Below, piece after piece: positions 8,960-18,912 of a stretch of 64,000 bases of DNA. The notes beneath the pieces were generated by a model. That model saw only the letters and a program-made list of their open reading frames with translations. It was not told the origin of the DNA and ran no database searches. Source of the stretch: Archivesica marissinica (Eukaryota > Mollusca > Bivalvia > Venerida > Vesicomyidae); assembly GCA_014843695.1 (NCBI GenBank), contig CM026386.1, positions 17,407,863 through 17,471,862 on the forward strand, written 5' to 3'. A program made the translations under genes and the position numbers. The first letter of the stretch is position 1; every line of letters begins with the position of its first letter.

Positions 8960-9228
8960 AGACGGATCTGTAGTTCAGTGGTAACACGCTGGACTGGTAA
9001 TCCAGGGATCGCAGGTTCGTTCCTCGATCCCACGTCTGACCCTAATAAAATTAACAGTCTTTCAGATGGGTGCTTTATATCGTGCATGTAAAAGAACCAG
9101 AGGAGACTCTGGAATGGGTGTCTGTCTGTATCATTGCACTATCCTCCACAAATCTAAAAATGACTAATCTCTTCAGGAGGCGTCGCTCATGGGCAACCAG
9201 TAGCGACGATAAATAAACGTAAAACACA
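8960..9228 (+). mobile_element. SINE family A copy with internal deletion
   Basis: Head intact (GATCTGTAGTTCAGTGGTAA, stem CTGGA/TCCAG), with extra bases after the B-box. About 25 bp of the body is missing between CAGATGGG and TGCTTTATATCG. Ends in tail 1. Confidence 0.85.
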
Positions 9229-10230
9229 CAATGATGATGTGAACAATAGGAATGCATTTGCTTTTATGCTTTTCAATGAATGATAGAATTTTCTCAGTGA
9301 AAGAAAACTACATCTTCCACTGTTTTGAAACAGTGACAGATGGTGTTTTCTCTCTCACTGTCTGAGTTTCGTACTCCGCGGTTGGGTGTACTTTTTTATT
9401 TTAGCTATTTTCTGACAATCATGAACAGATAATCATAAAATAATATATTCTAATGAATTTGTTTTGTCTGTAGTTTTTAATCTTGACAGCAAACAGAAAC
9501 TAACTTGAAACTTATACCGGAACTATTTCTTATTACGGACGTTCACACTAACAGATGTGATTGAGCGGTTGTGCATTGTAGTGCAATGAGGCCCCCGACA
9601 GGGTTAAAATTAATAATATTTGAAAACACATATTATAAGTAGCCAAAATCATTGGAAATCATAAAAGAAAAAGAAGATCGTTTTCTGTATCAAATGCGGA
9701 AACGTTTCCAAATAGTAGTTGTGTGTGCTGTATGTTTACCACGCCTCGCGATAATGGCGTATGCGTACTACAGTGGTTCGCTTTAACTATCAATGATTCA
9801 ACTGAAAGCTAAAAGTCAACGGTAATTCTTTCCTATGCGTGCTATATGTTGGTGCAAGGTATATATAACAACTTTAATAACTTGGCGTAATATCGAAAAT
9901 GACCAGAACTTCAATATGTTTAATTCAAATTAGAAACGCATCGACACACTGATAGTGTCTGTGTTGCTATCTACATATCAGAGGTCCAGTCAAAGGTCGT
10001 TGTCCTTGCTCAATGTAAACCATAGTCATCTTATATCAAATATACTGCTATATCAATAGACATTTTAAGATTCTTGAAACTGGGGATGCCACAAATTGGA
10101 ACATTTTGCAAATGAAATAGGACCTTTATTATGAACCTTGGTCTGACTATTACATTGTCAATGTATGTCGTATTGGTAATGGCGTCAAGAGGTGCTTCTA
10201 TGAGGGAAAGGATTGCTAAAATAGTAACGT
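9229..10230. other. Single-copy AT-rich DNA, no gene seen
   Basis: Checked on the minus strand for an upstream signal-peptide exon of the Ly6-like gene. No ATG plus hydrophobic run plus phase-1 donor was found. Short open frames carry no recognisable domain. Confidence 0.45.
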
Positions 10231-10245
10231 TAATTACTCATATTC

Positions 10246-10318
10246 TTTCTTTACGGAATACAAATTTTGCCTATATTTTTTCTATACGGAATACAAATTT
10301 GCCTATATTTTTTCTAAA
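10246..10318. repeat. Two-copy tandem duplication, about 36 bp
   Basis: ACGGAATACAAATTT, GCCTATATTTTTTCT occur twice in succession, differing by small indels. A 95-codon plus-strand frame (10131-10418) runs through it, repeating RNTN; not considered coding. Confidence 0.6.
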
Positions 10319-10548
10319 AGGACATACAGAATTTTACCTCTACGGCAAGTGCACAGGTACTGTTTGGTTTCAGTATATATTGATACGAGTCCTGCTTGAA
10401 AATAATGTCAAGAGTTGAGACAGATAATTCAGTTAAGTGTTCTTCGGAATCAATAACATTTGACAATGAACACAGCTTGCATACCGACAGGAATATATGG
10501 AAGAAACATTAGTATATACATTCAGGTTGAAGTCCCCTGTTACACTAA

Positions 10549-11112
10549 TAATAATAATAATAATAATAATAAAGATTTTATTTTACGAGAGAACTCATTT
10601 AAGCACAAGTTAATCTACAATGTTAATCTCAACATATATACAAATCAAATGCAATCAAAAGATAGGACTATAAGTGAAAACTGCACATTTGAATTACATA
10701 GTAATGTTAAAGCTGAAAAGTAGAGAAACTATATATAATATGTAACGGAATATGATGATGTATGGAATTGTCTAGTAGAGTAGAAAATGAGGAATGAGAC
10801 AATTAATGACAATAAATCTATATAACAATGTGCCGATATGAATTATATGGGTATCTTGAAAATAAGTATGAAAATCAGCTTAAAGACAGACATTCACAGA
10901 ATCTAGTAAATATACCAATGATACTGCTGCTCAAATGTGATATAGACTGTGTACAATATCATCTGGCGTAATAATAGTAAAAATAGGTGATTAGGTTGTA
11001 TTGTTATGGTTCCAACATAAGTAGAGAATTCTGAACTGAAGTGAGGCAATGAATTCCAAATAGATGTTCCAGAAAATGCAAACACAGTAACATTACTAAT
11101 GTTAGCATCCAT
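10549..11112 (-). mobile_element. Decayed LINE 3' end with (TAT)n tail
   Basis: On the minus strand, a frame at 11112-10903 includes FSGTSIWNSLP, which resembles the C-terminal WNSLP motif of many non-LTR reverse transcriptases. About 330 bp of AT-rich sequence follows, then CTCTCGTAAAATAAAATC and (TTA)n at 10572-10549. That end resembles the TCGTTAAATAAAG-TCTTTA-(TTA)n end near 30170. The upstream reverse transcriptase core is not present. A chance frame cannot be excluded. Confidence 0.42.
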
Positions 11113-11194
11113 AACGAGGCGAAGTTGTTCAATAACCAGCGGAAAGTGAATTACGTCGGTGTTGTGAGGTCACGGAAGACACTCAAATAAGATA

Positions 11195-11275
11195 TAGCTG
11201 TCATAACATTAGTTTAATCGCTCTCGGGACCAACTTACCGGTGGAATCCATCCCCACGAGGGAGAGAGAAGAACC
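11195..11275 (-). mobile_element. SINE family C fragment
   Basis: Partial match to the middle of family C: AGTTTAATCGCTCTCGGGACC, then GTGGAATCCATC and CCACGAGGGAGAGAGAAG. It directly precedes the 48-bp satellite. Confidence 0.6.
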
Positions 11276-11289
11276 AATAACTGATTAAA

Positions 11290-12585
11290 CATTCCTAGAA
11301 CACCGAACTACTTTCAGCGGCACAAAGCAATAACTGGTGAAACAGTGTTAGAACACCGAACTACTTTCAGCCGCACAAACCAATAACTGATGAAACAGTG
11401 TTAGAACACCGAACTACTTTCAGCCGCATAAAACAATAACTGATGAAACATGATCAGCATACCGGACTACTTTTGACCGTACCAATAACTGCTGAAATGT
11501 GGTCAGCATATGGACTACTTTTGACCGTACCAATAACTGCTGAAATTTGGTCAGCATATGGACTACTTTTGACCGTACCAATAACTGCTGAAATTTGGTC
11601 AGCATATGGACTACTTTTGACCGTACCAATAACTGCTGAAATTTGGTCAGCATATGGACTACTTTTGACCGTACCAATAACTGCTGAAATTTGGTCAGCA
11701 TATGGACTACTTTTGACCGTACCAATAACTGCTGAAATTTGTCAGCATATGGACTACTTTTGACCGTACCAATACTGCTGAAATTTGGTCAGCATATGGA
11801 CTACTTTTGACCGTACCAATAACTGCTGAAATGGTCAGCATATGGACTACTCCAAAACCATTTGACCGTACCATAACTGCTGAAATTTGGTCAGCATATG
11901 GACTACTTTTGACCGTACCAATAACTGCTGAAATTTGGTCAGCATATGGACTACTTTTGACCGTACCAATAACTGCTGAAATTTGGTCAGCATATGGACT
12001 ACTTTTGACCGTACCAATAACTGCTGAAATGTGGTCAGCATATGGACTACTTTTGACCGTACCAATAACTGCTGAAATTTGGTCAGCATATGGACTACTT
12101 TTGACCGTACCAATAACTGCTGAAATTTGGTCAGCATATGGACTACTTTTGACCGTACCAATAACTGCTGAAATTTGGTCAGCATATGGACTACTTTTGA
12201 CCGTACCAATAACTGCTGAAATCACAAACTACTTTTGACCGTACCAATAACTGCTGAAATTTGGTCAGCATATGGACTACTTTTGACCGTACCAATAACT
12301 GCTGAAATGTGGTCAGCATATGGACTACTTTTGAACGTACCAATAACTGCTGAAATTTGGTCAGCATATGGACTACTTTTGACCGTACCAATAACTGCTG
12401 AAATGTGGTCAGCATACCGGACTACTTTTGATCGTACCAATAACTGCTGAAATTTGGTCAGCATACCGGACTACTTTTGACCGTACCAATAACTGCTGAC
12501 ATTTGGTCAGCATATGGACTACTTTTGACCGTACCAATAATTGCTGAAATTTGTTCAGCATACCGAACTACTTTCATCAACTGAT
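11290..12585. repeat. 48-bp satellite (first three units 53 bp), about 26 units
   Basis: GAACACCGAACTACTTTCAG recurs at 53-bp spacing (11298, 11351, 11404). From 11450 the unit is 48 bp, carrying GGTCAGCATATGGACTAC, TTTTGACCGTACCAATAACT and GCTGAAAT. Inner units are nearly identical, with some GTGG/TTGG variants and a disrupted stretch at 11735-11885. Frames open on both strands follow from a period divisible by three. Confidence 0.95.
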
Positions 12586-12599
12586 GTCACATTAACGTT

Positions 12600-13187
12600 A
12601 TTTTAACTGTGCGTAGTTATTACTAAACGTTAATAAGTATTTTCCTAACATGTCGCGTGTCTAAAATGTAGCTGTATCTGTCTGAAATCGAGAAATACCA
12701 CTATTGGATGTATGTAACAGAGAGTTTTGGACCAATTTATTGCCAGTATACTTATGTTGTCATGAAATACAAGAAATACATTTCCGTTACCATAGCAACA
12801 GCATTCGAACAATGAAGTCATCGATAACAATAAATTTTCCATCATCTAAGATTTGGATTATTTGCAGACAGCAACATTCGCTGAGTACATATATGTTATC
12901 AATATTAAGCAAGTCTTGAATTAGTCTGCCTGATAAAGTGGTAGCCTGAAACGCCGTCTGTTAATATTGATGCCAATTTTCATCCACATTGTCTGCGTAC
13001 GACGATCAAAGTGTCATGTTTCAATATATCATATTTGACGCTTCAATAAGATGATTTACTTTCGATGTTCGAATTCAAAACTTGCGATCATCCTCCAATC
13101 TCCAAATTTACCCTCCTAAACCAAATAGTGAACATTTTTAGACAGTCTTTCTTATATTCAGGGTCACAATGTAACGTGTAATACAGG
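12600..13187. other. Single-copy DNA, no gene seen
   Basis: Apart from the X-box-like motif at 12786, nothing was recognised. Overlapping open frames on both strands (12645-12919) have no known domain. Confidence 0.4.
12786..12799. promoter_or_regulatory. RFX X-box-like palindrome
   Basis: GTTACCATAGCAAC fits the X-box consensus GTNNYYATRRNAAC bound by RFX factors. No gene start is recognised beside it, so a regulatory role is unproven. Confidence 0.25.
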
Positions 13188-13431
13188 GATCGCTACCGGT
13201 TGCCCATATAAGCGACGTCTCCTGAAGAGATTAGTCATTTTAGATTTTTGGAGAATAGTGCAATGATACAGATAGAGACCCATTCCAGAGTCTCCTCTGG
13301 TTCCTTTACGTACATGGTGTAAAGCACCGACACGAGACCTCGGTTTAAAGTCCCATCTGAGAGACTGTTAACCTCATTAGGGCCAGACGGGGGATCGAAC
13401 CTGCGATACCTGGATTACCAGTCCAACGCGT
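13188..13431 (-). mobile_element. SINE family A, truncated at both ends
   Basis: Starts in tail 1 (GATCGCTACCGGTTGCCC) and ends in the head at ACCAGTCCAACGCGT. Tail end and first part of the A-box are missing. Confidence 0.85.
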
Positions 13432-14009
13432 CATAAATCGGCTGTCGGTTCGCAAGAAGAAGATGTTTTAAGAATGTGTGCTATTGTTAGACAGCGGCCA
13501 TCTTCGAGTACGTAATGACGCGATTTTAACAAATATGTAATCCCCCACCTACCCAAGTAGCATGACAATAAATTGTTGATATGAATGCAATGGTTACTGA
13601 GAAGACGTTTGGAAATGTTCGCTGACGTCGGACAGACGACACATTGCGGTAACAATACGTCACATGCTTTGCTCAGATGAGCTAAGAATAAAACCGGATG
13701 CTGGTATTGTGTGTATCACATATTCTAAATTAGATTATTTTTGTAAAGCATGTCAGAAACATAATCGGTCAACCAGGAACACAAACAGCAGATGATTCAC
13801 TAAATAGTTAATGCTTATAATCTAGTACTGCATGACATTACCGTTTTCCTCTCAACGGGATAAAATGGGATAAAATCAACATTTACTGCATTACAACCAC
13901 CCGTGAAACTATAGAGTAACATATGCAAGATGGTTCCCCAGTGTACGCTAATGTAATTGCTGCGTCAGTATAACAAACCGATATAGAGCCTGTTGTATTC
14001 TTCCCGCCC
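13432..14009. other. Single-copy DNA, no gene seen
   Basis: No repeat or exon was recognised; a 74-codon minus-strand frame at 13431-13655 has no known domain. Confidence 0.4.
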
Positions 14010-14518
14010 TTAAAGCGACATTACATCGCAAAAAGCAACTAAAATGCATTTTTGACGTATAAATGCGTTGCTACTACAAATTCTTCGGAATAAAATTCGA
14101 ACACTAACATTGTATCAATAAACAGTGTGTTTTTTGTGATATACACACTTTCAAAATTGAAAGTAGGATTTCATATAACGATCATCCACGCTCCTGAATT
14201 TACGTTTATTTGTCATCGGAGTCAATGCTAAATGCGAGATAATGACGTTTAAAGATAATTTAACTAAGATTAGTCTACAAATAGATATGCATAGGCACAT
14301 ATGTGTGATATAACGGTAAATCTGTACCATAAATCGTGTTATTCAGTATACACGCGTTGTATTACGCATGAATGTCGACCTTATATACATTATTTTGTTA
14401 GGTCAACAAACCGCGTATACGACGTTCGCTTATTAGTTGAAATACATAAATTATACCATATAATAGGAAAATACATTCTGTAGAAATTTGCGTTTTCACT
14501 GATGTAGTGTCGCTTTAA
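14010..14518. mobile_element. TTAA-flanked MITE, copy 1
   Basis: Ends are inverted repeats, TTAAAGCGACATTACATC at the left and GATGTAGTGTCGCTTTAA at the right, with TTAA at each outer edge. No transposase. Related copies: 22078-22680, 23639-24430 and the more distant 31293-31898. TTAA target use is seen in piggyBac-type elements, but the ends do not begin with the usual CCY, so the superfamily is left open. Confidence 0.8.
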
Positions 14519-14682
14519 CGTGAAGTCACAGATAAGTGGTACTTGGTCCATTAGCATATTTTGCCATTTCATTTTTTGGAATGCTTACATTTTGTAAACT
14601 GTTCGACACACATCCCCATTCAAGTTGTAAACACAACACAGCGTGACATTTCCTTTTGGATTCACGTTAACTCCGGTCATAA

Positions 14683-14755
14683 CCCTAACCCTTACGCCTA
14701 AGCCCTACCCCGAGGTACTGCGCCTAACCCCTACCCCTAAGCCCTACCCTTTAGC
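14683..14755. repeat. Degenerate CCCTAA-like low-complexity tract
   Basis: ACCCTAACCC, CCTAAGCCCTACCCC and CCTAACCCCTACCCC recur. Resembles decayed telomere-type repeats, but the period is not kept. Confidence 0.45.
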
Positions 14756-14810
14756 TATACCCCCAGCCTGATAACTAACGGATATTGGTTACCGTATATG
14801 TTGTTGTATA

Positions 14811-14955
14811 TACAGTCAAACCTGTCTTAAGCAGCCAGCGAAGGAAATCACAGAAAGTGGCTGCTTAGCACAGGTGGCTGCTTAATAGAGGTCAAATGTA
14901 TCATAACAAAATACTGGGAATCTGGAACTGGCTGCTTATTGCAGGTTTGACTGTA
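14811..14955. mobile_element. Short MITE with TA duplication, pogo/Tc1-like
   Basis: TA, then CAGTCAAACCTG at 14813, a 141-bp element, and CAGGTTTGACTG ending at 14953, then TA. Internal GGCTGCTTA/TAAGCAGCC motifs repeat on both strands. TA duplication and inverted ends fit the Tc1/mariner-pogo group. Confidence 0.7.
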
Positions 14956-14983
14956 TGTTGTTTTATTATATAGTTCACCCTAT

Positions 14984-15053
14984 TAAGCAGCCACCTGTGC
15001 TAAGCAGCCACGTTCTGTTATTCCCTTGGTTGGCTGCTTAAGACAGGTTTATG
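14984..15053. mobile_element. Fragment related to the 14811 MITE
   Basis: Contains TTAAGCAGCCACCTGTGC and GGCTGCTTAAGACAGGTTT, the internal and terminal motifs of the neighbouring element, without its left CAGTCAAA end. Confidence 0.55.
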
Positions 15054-15095
15054 GGGGGCATAATAGATGTACATACAAACATGCATATCTCGAGT

Positions 15096-15230
15096 GTGTG
15101 TTTACGTTTATTGATCCTCGCTACCGGTTGCCCATATGAGCGACGCCTCCTGAAGAGAATAGTCATTTTAGCTTTTGGAGGAGTGTGCAGCGATACAGTC
15201 TAGAGTCCCCTCTGGCTATTTAAGCGTACA
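15096..15230 (-). mobile_element. SINE family A (host copy), tail side
   Basis: Tail 1 to the CTCTGGCTATTTAAGCGTACA region. Interrupted here by the plus-strand copy at 15231-15523; the other half resumes at 15524. Confidence 0.75.
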
Positions 15231-15523
15231 TACGGATCTGTAGACCAGTGGTAACATGCTGGACTGGTAATCCAGAGATCACAGGTTCGATCCCTCGTCT
15301 GACCCTAATAAAATTAACAGTCATTCAGATGGGACTTTAAACCGAGGTCTGGTGTCTGTGCTGTACACCGTGCACGTAAAAAAAGAACCAGATGAGACTC
15401 TGGAATGGGTTTCTGTCTGTATCATTACACTATCCTCCAAAAATCTAAAATGACTAATCTCTTCAGGAGGTGTCGCTCATATGGGCAACCGGTAGCGACG
15501 ATAAATAAACGTAAAACACACGT
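15231..15523 (+). mobile_element. SINE family A nested in another family A copy
   Basis: Complete from the head (ACGGATCTGTAGACCAGTGG) to tail 1. The host copy has a similar 14-15 bp on both sides (CTATTTAAGCGTACA and TTCTTTACGTGCAC), a diverged target duplication. Confidence 0.85.
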
Positions 15524-15664
15524 TCTTTACGTGCACGGTGTAAACCCATTAAGACCTCGGTTTAAAGGTCCATCTGAAAGACGGTTGACATTATTACGGT
15601 CAGGCGGGGATCGAACCTTCGATCCCTGGATTCGCAGTTCAACGTGTCAACCACTGAACAGCAT
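15524..15664 (-). mobile_element. SINE family A (host copy), head side
   Basis: Continues the element begun at 15096: TTTACGTGCACGG, GGGGATCGAACC (B-box, minus strand) to the start of the A-box. Confidence 0.75.
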
Positions 15665-16053
15665 AGCTCTACATTAAGTTATAAAGCACAAGTATGCTAA
15701 TTAAACCTCGTTTCTGTGCTCATTAAGTCCTTGAATAGTTGTTTCATGGTGCGCGAAATATTTATTATTAGGTTATTTTGGGTTGGCGTGTTTTGACAAT
15801 GCCAATACAACAATGTAGTTGTCGAGAGCTACATTAGCAAACTTGTTAATGCCTCAAGTATGTAACACCGAGTGGAATACAAACAACAGCTGTTCTTGAT
15901 CACGGGGGAAAACGGTGTGAAAGTAAGTCCGGAATACTGGGAGAGATAATGGGGGGGGGGGTACATGCACACCCGCTGGAATACTATTTTATTAGCACTG
16001 CATATATTCATGGTTTATTCTGGAAACGATCGCATAATAAGTACCATTTCTAC
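15665..16053. other. Unassigned DNA with a poly-G run
   Basis: Eleven consecutive G at 15951-15961. No gene or dispersed repeat recognised. Confidence 0.5.
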
Positions 16054-16345
16054 GACGGTCACGTATCACACTAGCGGTCACGTATCATTCTAGCGGTCAC
16101 GTATCACTCTAGCGGTCACGTATCACTCCAGCGGTCAGGTATCACTCCAGCGGTCACGTATCACACTAGCGGTCACGTATCACACTAGATGACACGGATC
16201 ACACTAGCGGTCACGTATCACACTAGATGACACGGATCACACTAGCGGTCACGTATCACACTAGCGGGCACGAATCACATTAGCGGTCACGTATCACACT
16301 AGCGGGCACGTATCACATTAGCGGTCACGTATTACACTAGCGGTC
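16054..16345. repeat. 19-bp minisatellite, about 15 units
   Basis: CGGTCACGTATCACACTAG recurs every 19 bp, with variants (CATTCTAG, GGGCACG, GATGACACGGAT). Confidence 0.9.
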
Positions 16346-16815
16346 TCTAAGCAGTAATGGTCTCTTAATACAAGCTAGATTCTTCCTTAACAACACAACC
16401 GGGAACTGAAAAGACGGTCTCTTAATATAAGTAGTTTCTTAATAAACGTGGTCTTTCGAGCAAATTTGACTGTACATCAACCGAGTCGTGTCACGCAATC
16501 AGCACAACAGCACTGTCACAACATCAACGTGCAGCAGTCACATACAAGGCAGTCACGTCGGAGTTTTCAGACGGACGATGAGAAACCGCATGACAAGATA
16601 ATTGAGGTTTACGATGTTTGCGTTCTCAATCTGAACATATCCCCACGTGAATGTATTTCTATTTGGAAATGTCATAAACAATCGGCGCCGTTCGATGCAG
16701 ACAGGTTTTAGTATCTTCTCGGTATAAACAAAAAAAGATTTACAATTTGCTTCTAACTCACTAGAGACCTGACATTCTGTCAACATGTTTCTAAGAATTC
16801 TGAGTAGGTATTGTG
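16346..16815. other. Unassigned DNA, possible MITE remnant
   Basis: GGTCTCTTAATA repeats and a segment AAATTTGACTGTA (about 16463) recall the ends of the 14811 MITE. An 87-codon plus-strand frame (16448-16711) has no recognised domain. Confidence 0.35.
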
Positions 16816-16817
16816 GC

Positions 16818-17000
16818 CAAATGTAAACTATAATGCGGTGCCCTGTGACGTCTTCCTGATAATAGTTAATGTAAAATATAATGTGATGCACTGTGACGTC
16901 TTCAAAGCATTAGTTAATGTACAATATAATGTGATACCCTGTGACGTCTTCAAAACACTAGTGAATGTAAAATATAATGTGATGAAATGTGACGTCATAA
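16818..17000. repeat. 48-bp tandem repeat, 4 units, each with a CRE-like core
   Basis: TGTGACGTC is spaced at exactly 48 bp (16845, 16893, 16941, 16989). The last unit holds the full palindrome TGACGTCA. Sequence is unrelated to the 48-bp satellite at 11290. Confidence 0.9.
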
Positions 17001-17152
17001 TACATGCAGAGGCGTAGCATGATCTTGGTAGATGTGTCGGCACCATTAAGATCCACGGTAAATTTTGAACGTCTATCTCGCCGCAGCTACATTCTGGGGT
17101 ATTTTAGTCATGTTTTGGCGAAAAAGAAAGAACATATTCTCACTGTATTTAC

Positions 17153-17244
17153 CACAGGGATTCGGCACGTTTGGGGGTACTAGTATATATATTTAAGTAC
17201 TTAAATATATATACTAGTACCCACAAACGTGCCGAATCCCTGTG
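17153..17244. mobile_element. Palindromic MITE, 92 bp, copy 1
   Basis: A near-perfect inverted repeat from CACAGGGATTCGGCACG to its complement, centred on AAGTACTT. Flanked by the 8-bp duplication GTATTTAC (17145-17152, 17245-17252). A second copy is at 40569-40670. Confidence 0.88.
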
Positions 17245-17385
17245 GTATTTACCATGTTGAAACGTACCGTATGTACATGCTCACGAGTAAACTAATTTGA
17301 CCATGATTGAAGTTACTGCATTACCTCGAACAAGTCCTGAACATCTTTATTTATCAATTAAATAGTAATGAAATGCCGATTCAGT

Positions 17386-17470
17386 GCCGTAGCCAGAGGT
17401 TCAAAATGACCGAGGCCAGCCGGAATAGTCTTGGCGGTAGATGGTCGAGGGCCCGCCCCCATGCACTCCC
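17386..17470 (+). repeat. Dispersed CGTAGCCAGAGG-type repeat fragment
   Basis: GCCGTAGCCAGAGG followed by AAAATGACCGAGGCC. Matches the left end of the element at 49295 and a segment near 18313 (AAATGACCGAGGCCACGG). Confidence 0.45.
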
Positions 17471-17582
17471 CCTGAATATGTTTCCAGCATTCCCAGTAAG
17501 TCTGAGCACACACTATGACTACTATATTTTCCTTTTTGGGAATAAGAAATCCAACAGTTATAGAATTATTACCTACATAATG

Positions 17583-17827
17583 CTTAGTTTATACACATTT
17601 ATTTTAGCTCGATTGCGAAACAAGTTCTTTCAACTTATATTAATGACTCTCGACACTCCATTCCTGATGTAATCCATCGCCACGAGGGAGAGAGAAGAGG
17701 AAACGTGGAATTTAAATGCCTTGCCTACGGGCACAATCGTAACGGCTCCAGCGGCGCTCGAACTCCGGACCTTTCGCACCTGAAGCGAACGCGCATCCAC
17801 TGCGCTATCACGACTTCCACAATAACT
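17583..17827 (-). mobile_element. SINE family C, full-length, with target duplication
   Basis: Minus-strand head: GTGGAAGTCGTGATAGCGCA, B-box GAGTTCGAGCGCC, then body and tail 2 ending TAAATGTGTATAAACTA. TACATAATG flanks it (17574-17582, 17828-17836). Confidence 0.9.
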
Positions 17828-17935
17828 TACATAATGTATGTGTGCATACCAACAAGACATCGCGATTGAGAATAGCATAGGGTAAGATGACCATAGGGGT
17901 ATATTAGACATAAAGTAGAGCGCTAATGATAATTT

Positions 17936-18226
17936 ACAGACGGATCTGTAGTCCAGTGGTAACACGCTGGACTGGTAATCCAGGGATCGCAGGTTCGATC
18001 CCCCGTCTGACCCAAATAAAGTTAACAGTCTCTCAGATGGGACTTTAAACCGAGGTCTCGTGTCGGTGCTGTACACCGTGCACGTAAAAGAACCAGACGA
18101 GACTCTGGAATGGGTCTCTGTCTGTATCATTGCACTATCCTACGAACATCTAAAATGACTGTTCTCTTCAGGAGGCGTCGCTCATATGGGCAGCCGGTAG
18201 CGATGATAAATAAACGTAAAACACAC
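17936..18226 (+). mobile_element. SINE family A, full-length
   Basis: One of the best-preserved copies: head GATCTGTAGTCCAGTGGTAA, stem/loop CTGGA-CTGGTAA-TCCAG, B-box GGTTCGATCCCC, body, tail 1 ending CGTAAAACACAC. Confidence 0.92.
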
Positions 18227-18639
18227 TAATGAAGACACTGTCACAATAACACGGGCCGAACTGTTGAGATCGTGACCCCGATCTTTATCAGTTCCTAAAA
18301 CATCGTGAACAAATGACCGAGGCCACGGTGTGCCTCAACGCAGATACGGCGTTGCGATTTATTTTCATATTCGGTGCATTCTCTGCGGCGAGATAGACTT
18401 TCAAAATGTACAGTGGGTCTTAATGGTGGCGACACACATACACCTCACAGAGGCCATGCAATGCCTCTGCATGTATTATGAATATTTTTACCTATCGTAG
18501 AATCTGCCAAAATAATGTCAGACAATCAGTAGTATAGTGTAGCCGTATTGCATACATCGTACTGGCAGGGTTAATTAATTGATGAAGACCACATACTCCT
18601 GACCTTGGCATTGTATACATATACAACTTGTCCATTCTC

Positions 18640-18752
18640 AGTTACCGACAGCCTCGTGGCATATTGACTTCTCGTTAAATAAAGTATTTTTCATAATTTG
18701 CTATACAATTATTGTCGTCGTCGTCGCTGTCGTCGTCGTTGTTGTTGTTAAT
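18640..18752 (+). repeat. Retroposon tail fragment and (GTC)n microsatellite
   Basis: CTCGTTAAATAAAGTATTTT (about 18671) resembles the 3' end seen near 28510 and 30170. A GTC/GTT trinucleotide run follows at 18712-18750. Confidence 0.5.
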
Positions 18753-18869
18753 TTAATTAAATCTGCATAATTATAAATAATGCAGCATTTAACTCAAAAG
18801 TCACAGGAATGATATATATATATAAATGTCACAAACCTGAGAAATCGCTCACTTGACCTTTGACGCAAT

Positions 18870-18912
18870 CCATGGTTACCAGTATTACCATGGTAACCGT
18901 TGTTATAGCAAC
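18870..18912. promoter_or_regulatory. Cluster of RFX X-box-like sites
   Basis: GTTGTTATAGCAAC (18899-18912) fits the X-box consensus. ATTACCATGGTAAC (18884-18897) matches at 13 of 14 positions and lies one base away. The second is also part of a larger inverted repeat (GGTTACC ... GGTAACC, 18874-18898). RFX factors drive ciliary genes in animals, but no gene is recognised here. Confidence 0.35.

Larger units (their letters stand above)
16995..18483. mobile_element. Large inverted-repeat element, about 1.5 kb, carrying nested insertions
   Basis: 16995-17095 (CATAATACATGCAGAGGC ... CTATCTCGCCGCAG) matches the reverse complement of 18381-18483 with about 80% identity by eye. Between the arms are a palindromic MITE, a CGTAGCCAGAGG-type repeat, a family C SINE and a family A SINE. 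Reads as a foldback or DNA element filled by later insertions. No target duplication was confirmed. Confidence 0.5.

Noticed and set aside
10131..10418. 95-codon plus-strand gene
   Set aside because: Contains a 36-bp tandem duplication, no domain, AT-rich composition like its surroundings.
11420..12464. Repeat proteins over the 48-bp satellite
   Set aside because: Frames are open on both strands and in two frames of one strand, as expected for a period divisible by three.
12191..12845. First exon of the Ly6-like gene at 12845 (minus; short hydrophobic start before a phase-1 GT)
   Set aside because: The phase fits, but the segment is a poor signal peptide, is 4 kb away across a satellite, and the donor overlaps an X-box-like palindrome.
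14683..14755. True interstitial telomere
   Set aside because: CCCTAA-like words are present but no regular six-base period is kept.
17936..18010. Functional tRNA gene
   Set aside because: The same head recurs in more than ten copies attached to a conserved body and tail, so it is a SINE head; the acceptor arm does not pair.
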